From positions 62,001-126,000 of the forward strand of contig JAJFHG010000059.1 in NCBI GenBank assembly GCA_021775735.1: a stretch of 64,000 nucleotides of DNA, in the 5' to 3' direction. A program made the position numbers and the translations under genes. Origin of the DNA: Hyphomicrobiaceae bacterium. GTDB taxonomy: Bacteria > Pseudomonadota > Alphaproteobacteria > Rhizobiales > Hyphomicrobiaceae. Below, piece by piece: positions 46,641 through 57,164 of the stretch; within the stretch, counting starts at the first letter, position 1, and each line of letters opens with the position of its first letter. Under the pieces are notes generated by a model, which saw nothing but the letters and a program-made list of their open reading frames with translations, was not told the DNA's origin and did not search any database.

Positions 46641-47669
46641 GTGCGCACATTGAGCGTGAATCAAATATTTTTAGCCATGATCGTTTTTGTGGGCTGTGTG
46701 CTCGGGTTGGCGACGCTTGCCGAAGCCCAAAGCCCGCAAGCGCCCAAACGCACGATTATAGAGAGCCTTGATGATGTTGGTCCGGCACCGCGACCTTCGA
46801 AACTAACGCAAACTTCTCAAAGATATGACTACTCGGTGTCGCGTGAGTTGTTGCCGCCCATTTCGGGAATGGAAGAGGTTACCGCGACGGCGGGTTGGGT
46901 GACCGTGATTGAAGCACGTGATCTCACGACAGGTTCGTTGCCGTCAAATGATACACCAACCCGATTGTGGCTTGTTGGCCTGTTGATTGCAGTCGGCAGC
47001 GTCGTGCTGTTTCGCCGTCCACTGCAAACAGGATTGGCACATGCACTATCAGGTTTGTCATTATCTTCCGTCACGAGCCGTTTGCCATTTGCGCACCTGA
47101 TTGCGCGAGCAAATGATTTGGGCGCCGATTTTGCACAACAATTCAAATCAGATCATGAGCCGCAGCCGCAATGGGATGCTGAAACTGAAAGCACGAATTA
47201 TCAAATCACAACACTGCTGTCGCAGATCGAAGGGGTTGTTTCCCGACTAAAAAACGGCGCGCCATTGCGCGATGTCCTTAATCAGGAATTGCGCCTTATT
47301 CACTATCGCATTGAGGCTGCCGCAGACGCAGCTCGCCTGGGTCATGAGACCAGCGAAAAATCAGCAGCTCGGTTTCGCGGGCTGGTGCGCGAATTGGAAC
47401 GTGTGCGGCGTATTGCTGATAGTGCAGCCGCCAGTGTGATTGATCCAAGAGATCAACTTGCGCACCCACAATCGCCAAGTGAAGCCTATGCAATGTTGGG
47501 TGTGAACCCAGATGCAGCACCGCAGGTTCTTAAAAAGCTTGTTGATGCGCTACGCGTCACCTGGCATCCAGACCATGCTCGCAATGAGAGTGACCGCTTA
47601 TTGCGTGAAGAACGTATCAAGCAAATCAACAGTGCGTGGGATCTAATCAATCCCGATGGCCGCATTTAG
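46641..47669 (+). CDS. Membrane-anchored protein with C-terminal J domain
   Basis: 342 aa, GTG start with a GGGGGG ribosome site. An N-terminal signal-anchor (LSVNQIFLAMIVFVGCVLGLATLAEA) and a second membrane segment (residues about 110-130, LWLVGLLIAVGSVVLFRR) put residues 30-105 in the periplasm and the rest in the cytoplasm. A helical coil (about 180-265) leads to a J domain (about 280-342) with HPD in TWHPDHARNES. It presumably recruits DnaK to the inner membrane. It is not DjlA or DnaJ by architecture. Confidence 0.75.
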   Translation: MRTLSVNQIFLAMIVFVGCVLGLATLAEAQSPQAPKRTIIESLDDVGPAPRPSKLTQTSQRYDYSVSRELLPPISGMEEVTATAGWVTVIEARDLTTGSLPSNDTPTRLWLVGLLIAVGSVVLFRRPLQTGLAHALSGLSLSSVTSRLPFAHLIARANDLGADFAQQFKSDHEPQPQWDAETESTNYQITTLLSQIEGVVSRLKNGAPLRDVLNQELRLIHYRIEAAADAARLGHETSEKSAARFRGLVRELERVRRIADSAAASVIDPRDQLAHPQSPSEAYAMLGVNPDAAPQVLKKLVDALRVTWHPDHARNESDRLLREERIKQINSAWDLINPDGRI

Positions 47670-47672
47670 CTA

Positions 47673-47713
47673 CCGCCCCGCTCTCATTTTTGTAGATCTT
47701 AAGAGAGGGGCGG
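47673..47713. terminator. Bidirectional terminator between the J-domain and bactofilin genes
   Basis: CCGCCCC (47673-47679) pairs with GGGGCGG (47707-47713), extended by TCTC/GAGA. T-rich and A-rich flanks occur on both sides (CTTTTTAAG repeats at 47724-47756). It fits the convergent arrangement. Confidence 0.6.
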
Positions 47714-47748
47714 CGTGCGTTAGCTCGGGCTTTTTAAGCTCGTTCTTT

Positions 47749-48342
47749 TTAAGATGACAGGTGGGGTGGCGTGCCCTGCGTGCTAAAGGGCGAAGCCGCA
47801 GTAGAGCTCTGTGGTTGTTGGACTTGGTGTCCGCCGCCCGCGCCATTGTGTGCTGATGATGTCTCAGTACCTGGCTTTACAAGCTGCGGACTGATGTTGT
47901 CACCTTCGCGTGCCTTGCGCGATCGGCCATCAAAGCTGGCACCGCTTTCAATCGCTAAGTTATTTGAGTGAATATCGCCATCAACGTCTGCTGTGGCGTG
48001 TAAAATCACGCGGCTACCAAGAATAGCGCCTGAGACTTGACCAAATACATTGACAGTTTCAGCAGCGATTGCCCCGGTTATGCGGCCTTCTCGGCCAACT
48101 TCCAATTCCTGTGAATGTAAGTCTGCTTCAATATCGCCATTTACGCGCAACCTGCCCTTGCAGCGAATTGTGATGGTTTCTCCTTCGATCGAAAGATCGT
48201 TGCCAATTACGGATTCAGCGGACGTTGCGTGTGTTGCTGCATGTTGTGCTTGCGCGACGACAGAACGATAGCCTGTGCGCTTTTGTGGAACAACTGCTGT
48301 GCTCGTGTCTGGGCTTGGTTCTTGCTTACGACTAAATACCAT
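47749..48342 (-). CDS. Bactofilin
   Basis: 197 aa. The core (residues about 45-150) is the DUF583 right-handed beta-helix: VIGNDLSIEGETITIRCKGRLRVNGDIEADL, EGRITGAIAAETVNVFGQVSG, and ILHATADVDGDIHSNNL. Disordered Ser/Gln-rich tails flank it. Bactofilins polymerise spontaneously into cytoskeletal filaments and scaffold wall enzymes or polar structures. It is monocistronic here. Confidence 0.92.
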   Translation of the reverse strand: MVFSRKQEPSPDTSTAVVPQKRTGYRSVVAQAQHAATHATSAESVIGNDLSIEGETITIRCKGRLRVNGDIEADLHSQELEVGREGRITGAIAAETVNVFGQVSGAILGSRVILHATADVDGDIHSNNLAIESGASFDGRSRKAREGDNISPQLVKPGTETSSAHNGAGGGHQVQQPQSSTAASPFSTQGTPPHLSS

Positions 48343-48513
48343 TGAAGACCTCCCTCATGTTATGATCTGCGCTCACAAAGACGCTTTGAGGTGGTCGAAT
48401 TATGGCTAGCGCAACACAAAATTATTGCGCTCCAAATGGGTATAACGTTCTGTTGTGCAGCAGCAATCATTTAACGTGTTGGAAAAACAAAAACGATTTT
48501 CAGTTTGGCGACA

Positions 48514-50964
48514 TCAAGAGGCGCGTGAAACAAAGCTATCGACGACACGTTTTGCTCCTGCATGATCAAACTCAATTGTGAGCTTGTTGCCATCAACACT
48601 GGTTATGGTGCCGGTGCCAAATTTTTTATGCACGACGCGATCACCAACCTGAAATCCAGCAGGCTCTGCTATCGATGACGCGATGAGTTCACCTTCAATC
48701 GTGACGGGTGGTTGATTCATCCGCCGCGCATGCGGTTTTCCAGCCGCCGCTGAGTCCGCATTGCTTTGTGTCCGTTTGCGCGCGCGTTTCCAGCCTGGCG
48801 TGTCATAAGGCTTCGCCTGAGAGATGTCTTGATCATCAAATCGGCTGGCGCCAAAGGGGTTTGTCGGCCGATTAGCAAAATTCTTATAGGTTCCGCCGAG
48901 CGGATTTGAAGCTTCCTCTACGTCGACGTGCGCGCTTGGTAGCTCATCAACAAAGCGCGACGGCGCCGCAGATTGATAGAGGCCGTGTGTGCGCCGGTTT
49001 TGGGCAAAAGAGACCTTGAGGGTTTTGCGCGCCCGCGTGATGCCAACGTAGGCAAGGCGGCGCTCCTCTTCGAGACCGGCTTGGCCTTGTTCATCGAGGG
49101 CGCGCTGATGTGGGAACAGGCCTTCTTCCCAACCGGGTAGATAGACACTGTCAAACTCTAGGCCTTTGGCGGCATGGAGGGTCATTAGCGAAACGCGATC
49201 ACCATCGTTGGCCTGCTCTGCATCCATCACCAACGAGACGTGTTCTAAGAATCCAGACAACGAGTCGAAGTCATGCATAAAGCGGATCAATTCTTTGAGG
49301 TTGTCTAGGCGGGTTTGGGCTTGTGGACTTTTGTCGGCCTGCCACATTGCGGTGTAACCAGATTCATCCAAGATGAGTTCTGCTGCTTCTGTGTGTTTTA
49401 GCGTGTCAACAGAGTGGCGCCAACGTTCAAACGATTGCATGAGATTCGTCAACGAACGTCGCGCCTTGCCAGAAAGATCCTCAGTTTCAACAATCACGCG
49501 CGCAGCTTCGGTAAGTGTGTAGCCCTTATCGCGTGCAAGATCGCGCACACGTTGAACTGACGCTGCACCAATGCCGCGTTTGGGTTGGTTGATGATGCGC
49601 TCAAATTTCAGATCGTTCGATGGGTTCGTGGTTACATCAAGATAGGCGATAGCGTCTTTGATTTCTGCACGCTCATAAAAGCGCGGACCCCCAATGACAC
49701 GGTAAGGCAGTCCTAAGGTGACAAAGCGATCTTCAAATGCGCGCATTTGTGCTGAGGCGCGGACCAGAATGGCCATTTGATTATATGAATGGCCCTTAGC
49801 TTTTTTAGCTTCAATATCATCAGCGATCATGCGCGCTTCTTCTTGGTCATCCCATACGGCAAGAAGTGATATTTTTTCACCGGGATTGTCTTCAGTGAAA
49901 AGTGTTTTGCCGAGCCGACCAGTATTGTGGGCGATGAGACCAGAGGCGGCTGCAAGAATATGCGCGGTTGAACGATAATTTCGTTCAAGACGGATCACCT
50001 GCGCACCAGGGAAATCTTTTTCAAAGCGTAAAATATTATCAACTTCAGCGCCGCGCCAACCATAGATGGATTGATCATCATCGCCAACACAGCAAATGTT
50101 GGCGGTTCCTTGGGCGAGCAGTCGCAACCACATGTATTGTGCAACGTTTGTGTCTTGGTACTCGTCAACCAGCATGTAGCGAAAGCGTTTTTGGTAGTCG
50201 GCGAGAATGTCAGGGTGTTTGAGGAATAGATTGAGGCACTCAAGCAGAAGATCGCCAAAGTCACAGGCATTGAGTTCTTTCAACCGTGCTTGGTAGTCAG
50301 TATAAAGGTTTGCGCCTTTTCCAGATGCAAAGCTGAAGGCCTCGCCAGGGGGTACTTTACCCGGCGTTAAACCACGGTTCTTCCAACTGTCGATCAAACC
50401 AGCCAGTTGGCGCGCTGGCCAGCGATCTTTGTCAAGACCAGCGGCTTCGATGACTTGTTTGAGCAGCCGAATGGAGTCGTCAGTATCGAGAATCGTGAAA
50501 CCCGATTTTAAGCCGACAAGTTCAGCGTGACGGCGCAGGATTTTAACGCCGATGGAGTGAAACGTGCCAAGCCAAGGCATGGCGGCGACATTGCCTCCAA
50601 TCAATTCACCAATCCGCTCCTTCATTTCGCGTGCCGCTTTATTTGTGAAGGTCACGGCGAGGATTTGCGAGCCATAGGCTTTATTGCAGGCGAGGATGTG
50701 GGCAATACGCGTGGTCAGCACGCGCGTTTTGCCGGTCCCCGCACCAGCGAGTACCAAGACCGGGCCATCCATGGCTTCCACACCGGCGCGTTGTCCAGGA
50801 TTAAGTCCATCAAGATAAGGCGCTGCGTTGCGCGTTAAAGCGCGTTGCGAATTAGACAACGGGGAATCGGCTGCGCCATCGGCATTCGGCAGGTCGAAGG
50901 GAGGTGCCTCCATATCCGAATCGGCAGGGCCTAAGTCTTGGGAATCTTTGGGTAACTTGCTCAT
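48514..50964 (-). CDS. uvrD: UvrD/PcrA-type DNA helicase
   Basis: 816 aa SF1A helicase. Walker A AGAGTGKTRVL near residue 75, DEYQDTN, the VGDDDQSIYGWRGA motif, LERNYRS, TLHAAKGLEF and YVGITRA appear in order. The C-terminus has a Tudor-like RNA polymerase-binding domain (VGDRVVHKKFGTGTI). It acts in nucleotide excision repair and in removing stalled complexes, 3' to 5'. The N-terminus (about 40 residues) is acidic and disordered. Confidence 0.95.
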   Translation of the reverse strand: MSKLPKDSQDLGPADSDMEAPPFDLPNADGAADSPLSNSQRALTRNAAPYLDGLNPGQRAGVEAMDGPVLVLAGAGTGKTRVLTTRIAHILACNKAYGSQILAVTFTNKAAREMKERIGELIGGNVAAMPWLGTFHSIGVKILRRHAELVGLKSGFTILDTDDSIRLLKQVIEAAGLDKDRWPARQLAGLIDSWKNRGLTPGKVPPGEAFSFASGKGANLYTDYQARLKELNACDFGDLLLECLNLFLKHPDILADYQKRFRYMLVDEYQDTNVAQYMWLRLLAQGTANICCVGDDDQSIYGWRGAEVDNILRFEKDFPGAQVIRLERNYRSTAHILAAASGLIAHNTGRLGKTLFTEDNPGEKISLLAVWDDQEEARMIADDIEAKKAKGHSYNQMAILVRASAQMRAFEDRFVTLGLPYRVIGGPRFYERAEIKDAIAYLDVTTNPSNDLKFERIINQPKRGIGAASVQRVRDLARDKGYTLTEAARVIVETEDLSGKARRSLTNLMQSFERWRHSVDTLKHTEAAELILDESGYTAMWQADKSPQAQTRLDNLKELIRFMHDFDSLSGFLEHVSLVMDAEQANDGDRVSLMTLHAAKGLEFDSVYLPGWEEGLFPHQRALDEQGQAGLEEERRLAYVGITRARKTLKVSFAQNRRTHGLYQSAAPSRFVDELPSAHVDVEEASNPLGGTYKNFANRPTNPFGASRFDDQDISQAKPYDTPGWKRARKRTQSNADSAAAGKPHARRMNQPPVTIEGELIASSIAEPAGFQVGDRVVHKKFGTGTITSVDGNKLTIEFDHAGAKRVVDSFVSRAS

Positions 50965-51072
50965 TGCTTTCAGTATATCATGGCTGTCAGCGAGCGCCTG
51001 TGCCCAGCTGCTTGCTTGCCCACAGTCGGGTTGGGGCTTGGCGCCGCAGAGCGTAGTAGGCCGTCTACGCCT

Positions 51073-52797
51073 TTAACGGTGCTCTTCAACATGGGCTTCA
51101 ACTAAGGCGTGATTGTAGGCGTGGAGTGCCGCCATGCGTTGAGCCTTGCCAATGATGCGCTGCCCGTCTTTCTCAGGATCAACAACAGGCAATACAGCTC
51201 CGCCGACGCGGGCGAAAGCTCTAAGTGCGTGTTCTAAGTTGTCGTCTGGTTTAAGAAATGGATCTTGCGGTGAGTTCAATTGTTCGACGTCATCGTCTTC
51301 ACCTTGAAGCGTCATAAAGTCCGAAACACGGGTGCGCCGCAAGATGGCGCGATGTGCTCCTTCATGGAGGAACAAGCCGCGTTTTTTAAGTTGCCAATGG
51401 AAGAAGCCTTGGCCGAGAAAGGCGTGCGAGAGACCGGTTGCAATGGATATCGTGATCAGTAAGGCAATCGCCATATTAAACCCACCGGTCAACTCGAACA
51501 CAATCATCGTAGTTGAGATCGGTGCGCTAAGCACAGCGGCTGCAACACCACCCATGCCCAGGATGGCGTATAGGCTGGTTGATGACGATGCATCCGGGAC
51601 TTGTGCTGTTGCTATCAATCCGAATGCCGCCCCCGTCATGGCCCCTAAATAAAGTGAGGGTGAAAAGATGCCGGTTGCAAATCGACTTGCCAGGGTAAAC
51701 GAACTGGCCGCTGTTTTGGCAACGATCAACATCAATAACAGAGAGAGGGAGTAGTGCTGAGATAGGGCCTGATCCGTTGCTTCATAACCTACGCCTAAAA
51801 TCTGGGGGAAAGACACAGCGATCAATCCGACCGCAAGTCCACCGATGCCTGCGCGCAACCACAACGGCATTTCAATTTTCCACATGACACGCTCTGTTGC
51901 ACGTATTGAAAGTTGAAATAGGATAGCGACGAGCGCACAAACGACGCCGAGGATCATGAAAGCGGGGAATTCCCAATTGGATACAATTTCGAAATTTGGA
52001 ATAATGAACGCGGCCTCATTGCCGAAATGCAATCTGGCGATGACGCCGGCTGCGGCGCTGGCAATGACAATTGGAACAAACGCGCGCAAAGCGTAGTGCT
52101 GTAAGATGACCTCGTGTGCAAACAAAACGCCTGCAATCGGTGCGTTGAACGATGCTGAAATGGCGGCAGCAACACCTGCAGCCAAAAGCGTGCGTTGTGC
52201 GTTTCGCGATAGATTCAACTTGTCGCGTAGCCAAGACGTAAGTGTCGCTGCCAGATGCACAACCGGACCTTCACGGCCAGCACTGGCGCCAAATCCGAGC
52301 GCAAATGCTGACAGCAGCGCGCTCAGCAACCCTGTCTTTGGGTCAATATGACAGTCGCTCAGCGCTTTGGCCTCAATGACGTCTGCGACGGAGTGTGCGC
52401 GTTTGCCTGGGACGTAGGCATCTAGGGCCCAACCAACAACAATCCCGGCGCAGGTCGGTGCCAGGATGAGGAGCCACCACGGCGTTGCGTGAGCTGCTGC
52501 AATGATACGCTCGTCGGCAGTAAACAGCCATGGTGTTTGGAAGACTCCTATCAGCAACCTAAAGCCAATTGCGGCATAGGCGATGGCAGGTCCCAGAGCT
52601 AATGCAACCAACCACAGCGTGAATTGCTGTTCGCTTGCAAACAGTTGAATGTTGGTTGCAAACTCATCTTTCAGCTGTCTTGATTTTGGAGCTGCTTGGC
52701 GCCGGAGCCAAAATCGTAGATTTCGGAAAAGGTAGGGTGTGGTCAGAGCAGCCACAAGCCTATCTTTCACAGCTTGAATTACGTCTTTTCCTGTCAT
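51073..52797 (-). CDS. CLC-family chloride channel/antiporter with C-terminal CBS region
   Basis: 574 aa. About ten to twelve membrane helices. The gating glutamate is present in GASAGREGPVVHLA (about residue 176) and the C-terminal selectivity signature in FATGIFSPSLYLGAMTGA. A C-terminal cytosolic part (from about residue 475) may hold one or two CBS repeats (VSDFMTLQGED, VGGAVLPVVDPE). The glutamate suggests H+/Cl- exchange rather than a channel, but transport mode cannot be read from sequence. Confidence 0.9.
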   Translation of the reverse strand: MTGKDVIQAVKDRLVAALTTPYLFRNLRFWLRRQAAPKSRQLKDEFATNIQLFASEQQFTLWLVALALGPAIAYAAIGFRLLIGVFQTPWLFTADERIIAAAHATPWWLLILAPTCAGIVVGWALDAYVPGKRAHSVADVIEAKALSDCHIDPKTGLLSALLSAFALGFGASAGREGPVVHLAATLTSWLRDKLNLSRNAQRTLLAAGVAAAISASFNAPIAGVLFAHEVILQHYALRAFVPIVIASAAAGVIARLHFGNEAAFIIPNFEIVSNWEFPAFMILGVVCALVAILFQLSIRATERVMWKIEMPLWLRAGIGGLAVGLIAVSFPQILGVGYEATDQALSQHYSLSLLLMLIVAKTAASSFTLASRFATGIFSPSLYLGAMTGAAFGLIATAQVPDASSSTSLYAILGMGGVAAAVLSAPISTTMIVFELTGGFNMAIALLITISIATGLSHAFLGQGFFHWQLKKRGLFLHEGAHRAILRRTRVSDFMTLQGEDDDVEQLNSPQDPFLKPDDNLEHALRAFARVGGAVLPVVDPEKDGQRIIGKAQRMAALHAYNHALVEAHVEEHR

Positions 52798-53095
52798 GGG
52801 ATGAAAGGTGCCCGTGAACTAATACCGGTCTTGGTACGTCTTAGTCCCTGTTCCGGTAGCAATAATCGGGCAGAACGTCTAAGGTAAATGCGGCCCTAGC
52901 GCCATAAATTCGTACAGTGTGGGGTGTAGAGGGACGTATGTGCTCCGATAATTTTTGCAGCACCGAAGTCCTGGTTGCTTGGACACGTAAACAGATCTCA
53001 CGTGCCGTGCGTGCGTGCCAAGGCCAACCCAACTACGAATGGGCCCATCGCTTAATGATTTGGACTATGGCTTTTGCAATTCTGGAGACGACTTA
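52798..53095. other. Divergent intergenic region between the CLC and AsmA genes
   Basis: About 300 nt. It must hold promoters for both genes. I see no clear repeat or known regulatory motif. Confidence 0.4.
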
Positions 53096-56000
53096 GTGAA
53101 TAACTTTCTGCTTTGGATTGGCGGGTTAGTTACGCTCTGTCTCGGGCTGTTGTTTGCGGCCCCGCATTTCATTGATTGGAATGGCTACCGCGGCGTTATT
53201 GAAGAGGAAGCTTCGCGATATTTCGGCCGTCGCGTGCGTGTTGGCGGTGAGGTCAATCTACGCATTTTGCCGGTGCCATATGTCAGCTTTGACAAACTCT
53301 CCATTGCCGATACCGATACGACATCCGGAGCCCCCTTGATCCGGGCAGAAAACTTTAAAATGTGGTTGTCCGTGCCGCCGCTACTTCAAGGCGTGATGGA
53401 AGCACACCATGTTGAATTGCGCCGCCCGGTGATCGAATTGGTCACCAACAACACGGGTGGTGGCAACTGGCAAAACTTGCGCCTCAAAACCGGTTCCATG
53501 ACCTATTTGCCAGGTGGATTTGCGCTCGAAGCACTGGACGTTATTGATGGACAAATCCTGCTGCGCAATGCCTCTGGCGCAGAAATGACCAGGTTTGAAG
53601 ACATCAATGGTAACTTATCTGCGCTTGCAATCGAGGGACCTTATAAGTTCAAAGGCGGATTTAAGTGGCAGGACCAAGAGCGCACGTTGCATCTTGCAAC
53701 CGCGCGTCCTAATTCGGACGGTGACGTGCGTCTCAAAGCGTCGATGACGTCCTCAGAGAAATCACAGAGGATTGTGCTTGATGGCATCATCAGCGCGCAC
53801 AATGGGCGGACGGCGTTTGATGGTGATGTAACAGCAAAACTCTCCGCAACGCGCCACACAAAGCAAGATGACGATGGTGCCCAAAAGCCAATAGGCAAAA
53901 TCATAAAGTCTGCATTTGATCTCAAGTCAAAACTGGTGGCTGACACCACGGCTCTGAAATTAAAAGATATAAACTTGGCCCTGCAGACCGATGGCCCGCC
54001 TCAGTTGATGACCGGCAGGGTCAACCTTGGTTGGGCCAAGGAAATAGCGCTTGATGTTGACCTCAGATCGCGGTGGATTGACTTTGATCGCTTCACCATC
54101 AGCACGGGCGACTTGGCACCTCTTGAAAACGCACGACAGTTGTTGATTGCACTCGGCCGCTCATTGCCTGAACAGGCTGATACCAATGTGCGTATTGCGT
54201 TTGATCAAGCCACACTCGGTGGACAAGCGCTTGGCGCCATTCAATTGTCTGCATTGCGAAAATCTGGTCCGCTGAAGTTACAGGAATTTGAAGCCAGCGT
54301 GCCCGGGGGCGGAAAAATCGCCATCTCGGGAGAACTTTCCGTGTCGCGAAAAGCGCCAGGGTTTAAGGGACAGTTGTCCGCAGATGGTCAGAGCTTTCTT
54401 AGATTTCTGCGCTGGGGACTTGGTGATGATTCGCTCGCGCCGGGTCTGACGGATGGCCCTTTCTCACTCGAAAGCGGCCTCAATCTTAGTGAAGATAGTT
54501 TTGCTCTAACCAATGCAATTGCTGATTTTGGTGGCACACCGCTTAAAGGTGCGCTCACGATGCAACTCGGCACCAAGCGCTCTATTGCTCTTGATCTTGA
54601 GGGCAATACCATTGTCTGGAATCGACTGTCGCCGGAACCACTTAATGTCGGCATTGCGCGTAAGTTGCTGATGGATGATGCCCAAAAAGGAGAAGAAAAC
54701 GCAGCACGTGAACCTGCCAGCGGTGAGCCGTCAGGACCACTAGCGTCTCATAGTTTTGCAGGCCTTGCATCACGCTTTGATCTGAACCTCAAACTAAAAG
54801 CGCTCAATCTGATTGATGGTGATGATGTGTATCGCGATTTTGAGGGTGCGCTTGATATAACGTCAGGAAAGTTGTCCGTTCCTGTTTTGCGCTTCGGGCG
54901 TGAAAGCGGACTTGAATTGGATGTTGGCGCGGAGTCTGAGAGTTCAAATGCAGGGGGGGACGGCGGACGGCGCAGCACCATTAAAGGTGTGATCACCGCA
55001 AAATCTCACATTGCTATCGCTGAGTTGTTGCAATTTCTGGAGGCGAGCGATCTCGATCCTGTCCTGCGCCAGCGTTTGTCCGCTTTGGCGCCGTTGCGTG
55101 TTGCCAGTGTTATTGAGCTAGGCAGCGCAAAGCACCCAGCGACAGACATGCGCTTTGATGGTCGTGCACGCGGTGGACGTCTGGTGGCCAGCGCACATTT
55201 TTCAAAAGGCCTGCCCGTTTGGCGGACGGAGCCGGTTACGGTGTCAGTAACAATTGAAAATGACAGGGCGGAACGCCTATTCTCGTTGATTTCCGATAGC
55301 CGCACGTTTACCCGAGGCCCGCTGAGCCGAGACCGCTCTGGTCGTCTGTTTGTCAAAGCGGTGGGCACACCGGCTACCGGACTTCTGACTCGTGCGGTTA
55401 TCGAATCCGATGGTTTGGATCTCGATTATTATGGCGATTTCTTACTCGCAGAAGGCACTCCATTTGCCTTTGATGGTCATGTTGATTTTGATGCCGAAAG
55501 TGTGCGCGAGGCGATGGCGCTGATGGGTTTTGAGTTGGGTGATGGCGCCCGGGCACAACCGATCAAAGGTCGCTTTGATGTGGTCCGCAAAGATGCAACC
55601 CTGCGTTTGAATGCCAAAGACGTTGTCGTCAATCATAGTCGCGTCAGTGGCCTCATCTCACTGACCGAGCAAACCAATGCGCCATTTAAGCTGGTTGCGC
55701 AGCTGGCGGTTGACCACGCGACATTGCCTGGTGTGATGCGCTCTGTTCTGGCACCAAAGAAAATCAAAGCCAGTGAGGTAGCGCCCGCACCGAGCCCAGT
55801 TCCACTTCGATCCAAGACGCACAAAGGCCTGGTGGAGAAAGCCGCCATGACAGCCGGCGCACCTTCAGGCGTGCCCCTTTCAACTGAAGCACCTTCTTCT
55901 GCGATCTGGCCAAAAGAACATTTTGATTTATCACCACTTACCAACATGGAAGGCTATGTTACCGCAACCTTTGATACCTTTGCCTTTGCTTCGGATGGTG

Positions 56001-57115
56001 CTTTGTCTCTGAAAGATGCGCGTTTGGAAGCTTCGGTTGCTCCTGGCTCGGTGTCGGTCACCAAGCTGACGGGTGCAGCACTGGGTGGCGTGACGGATAT
56101 TGCATTTGATATCAAAAAGGCCGCGGCTGGCGTTGATCTTAATGGCACGTTGAAAATGCAAATTGGCAAAGCGCCAAAGCCAAAAGGTAACGGGAATGCA
56201 GGTAAGGATGGTGCCGGGGAAAGCGCGCAAGACGCACTTCAATACGCGGCTGTGTTTGATCTCACTTATGCGGGGCGCGCATTTGCACCACAGGGGCTGG
56301 CTGCAGATTTGGACGGTGAAGGCAAACTCGTTCTAGCCGATGCATCACTGACAGGCCTGACCGCCAAAGAGGTGCGCCAATCAGCGCGCGAAACGATGGG
56401 CCAACAAGGTCCAATCAACAGCGAAATCTTTATTGCAGCCCTACGAGACAAGCTTAAGCAAGGTCAAATCAAGTTGGGCTCACTGAACATTCCTGTCACG
56501 CTCAAAGATGGCGCTGTCACCATCGCGCCTATCGAGATTGACGGACCTGATGGTAAAACGACATTTTCATCCAGCCTAGAAGTGGCGGCAATGAAATTCG
56601 ACAGTGAATGGAAAATCGCAGCGCGCGAACCTGACGCAAAAGAGGGTGACGCCAGCAATAATGTGCTGCTGCCGCCGATCACTGTGTTGTACGTGGGTGA
56701 CCTCAGTGCGTTGGCGACCGTGGAGCCACGTATTTCTTCAGGCGCGTTGGAGCGTGAAATCGCGGTCCGTAAGATGGAACGGGATGTCGCTGAATTAGAG
56801 CGGTTGCGTAGACTCGATGAAGCGCATGCGAAGGAAGAAGAAGAACGGCGCAAGGAGCTGGAACGGTCTTTAGCCGAGCAGCGCCGTCTGCAGGCAGAAC
56901 GCGAACGCAAATTGCTATTAGAACAGCAACAAAGTTCGCAAGTTGGTCCGGATGGTTTGCCAATCCAAGGCGGTGATGTGGTTGATCCAACCCTCACCGA
57001 CCCCAATGCTGTCCCTGGCGAGGATCCGGAGGCCAAACCGCGTCCGCGCGTTCGCAAGCGGCGCCCTCCGCCTAAGAAAGATGTCTGGAATCCATTCCAG
57101 ATCACCCCTTATTAG
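53096..57115 (+). CDS. AsmA family protein
   Basis: 1339 aa. The GTG at 53096 is chosen: GGAG lies eight nt upstream and the membrane anchor follows at once (NNFLLWIGGLVTLCLGLLFAAP). An in-frame start at 53015 has no such support. HFIDWNGYRGVIEEEASRYFGR is the family start. Beyond it are AsmA/DUF3971-like repeating beta regions. The extreme C-terminus is unusual: a charged coil (residues about 1220-1290) and a basic Pro-rich tail (RPRVRKRRPPPKK). AsmA-like proteins span the periplasm and are thought to move phospholipids to the outer membrane. Confidence 0.88.
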   Translation: MNNFLLWIGGLVTLCLGLLFAAPHFIDWNGYRGVIEEEASRYFGRRVRVGGEVNLRILPVPYVSFDKLSIADTDTTSGAPLIRAENFKMWLSVPPLLQGVMEAHHVELRRPVIELVTNNTGGGNWQNLRLKTGSMTYLPGGFALEALDVIDGQILLRNASGAEMTRFEDINGNLSALAIEGPYKFKGGFKWQDQERTLHLATARPNSDGDVRLKASMTSSEKSQRIVLDGIISAHNGRTAFDGDVTAKLSATRHTKQDDDGAQKPIGKIIKSAFDLKSKLVADTTALKLKDINLALQTDGPPQLMTGRVNLGWAKEIALDVDLRSRWIDFDRFTISTGDLAPLENARQLLIALGRSLPEQADTNVRIAFDQATLGGQALGAIQLSALRKSGPLKLQEFEASVPGGGKIAISGELSVSRKAPGFKGQLSADGQSFLRFLRWGLGDDSLAPGLTDGPFSLESGLNLSEDSFALTNAIADFGGTPLKGALTMQLGTKRSIALDLEGNTIVWNRLSPEPLNVGIARKLLMDDAQKGEENAAREPASGEPSGPLASHSFAGLASRFDLNLKLKALNLIDGDDVYRDFEGALDITSGKLSVPVLRFGRESGLELDVGAESESSNAGGDGGRRSTIKGVITAKSHIAIAELLQFLEASDLDPVLRQRLSALAPLRVASVIELGSAKHPATDMRFDGRARGGRLVASAHFSKGLPVWRTEPVTVSVTIENDRAERLFSLISDSRTFTRGPLSRDRSGRLFVKAVGTPATGLLTRAVIESDGLDLDYYGDFLLAEGTPFAFDGHVDFDAESVREAMALMGFELGDGARAQPIKGRFDVVRKDATLRLNAKDVVVNHSRVSGLISLTEQTNAPFKLVAQLAVDHATLPGVMRSVLAPKKIKASEVAPAPSPVPLRSKTHKGLVEKAAMTAGAPSGVPLSTEAPSSAIWPKEHFDLSPLTNMEGYVTATFDTFAFASDGALSLKDARLEASVAPGSVSVTKLTGAALGGVTDIAFDIKKAAAGVDLNGTLKMQIGKAPKPKGNGNAGKDGAGESAQDALQYAAVFDLTYAGRAFAPQGLAADLDGEGKLVLADASLTGLTAKEVRQSARETMGQQGPINSEIFIAALRDKLKQGQIKLGSLNIPVTLKDGAVTIAPIEIDGPDGKTTFSSSLEVAAMKFDSEWKIAAREPDAKEGDASNNVLLPPITVLYVGDLSALATVEPRISSGALEREIAVRKMERDVAELERLRRLDEAHAKEEEERRKELERSLAEQRRLQAERERKLLLEQQQSSQVGPDGLPIQGGDVVDPTLTDPNAVPGEDPEAKPRPRVRKRRPPPKKDVWNPFQITPY

Positions 57116-57164
57116 TTACATGCTAAGTCAGGTTAAAGCCCAGACGGGTTGCGCAGATGTGTAA

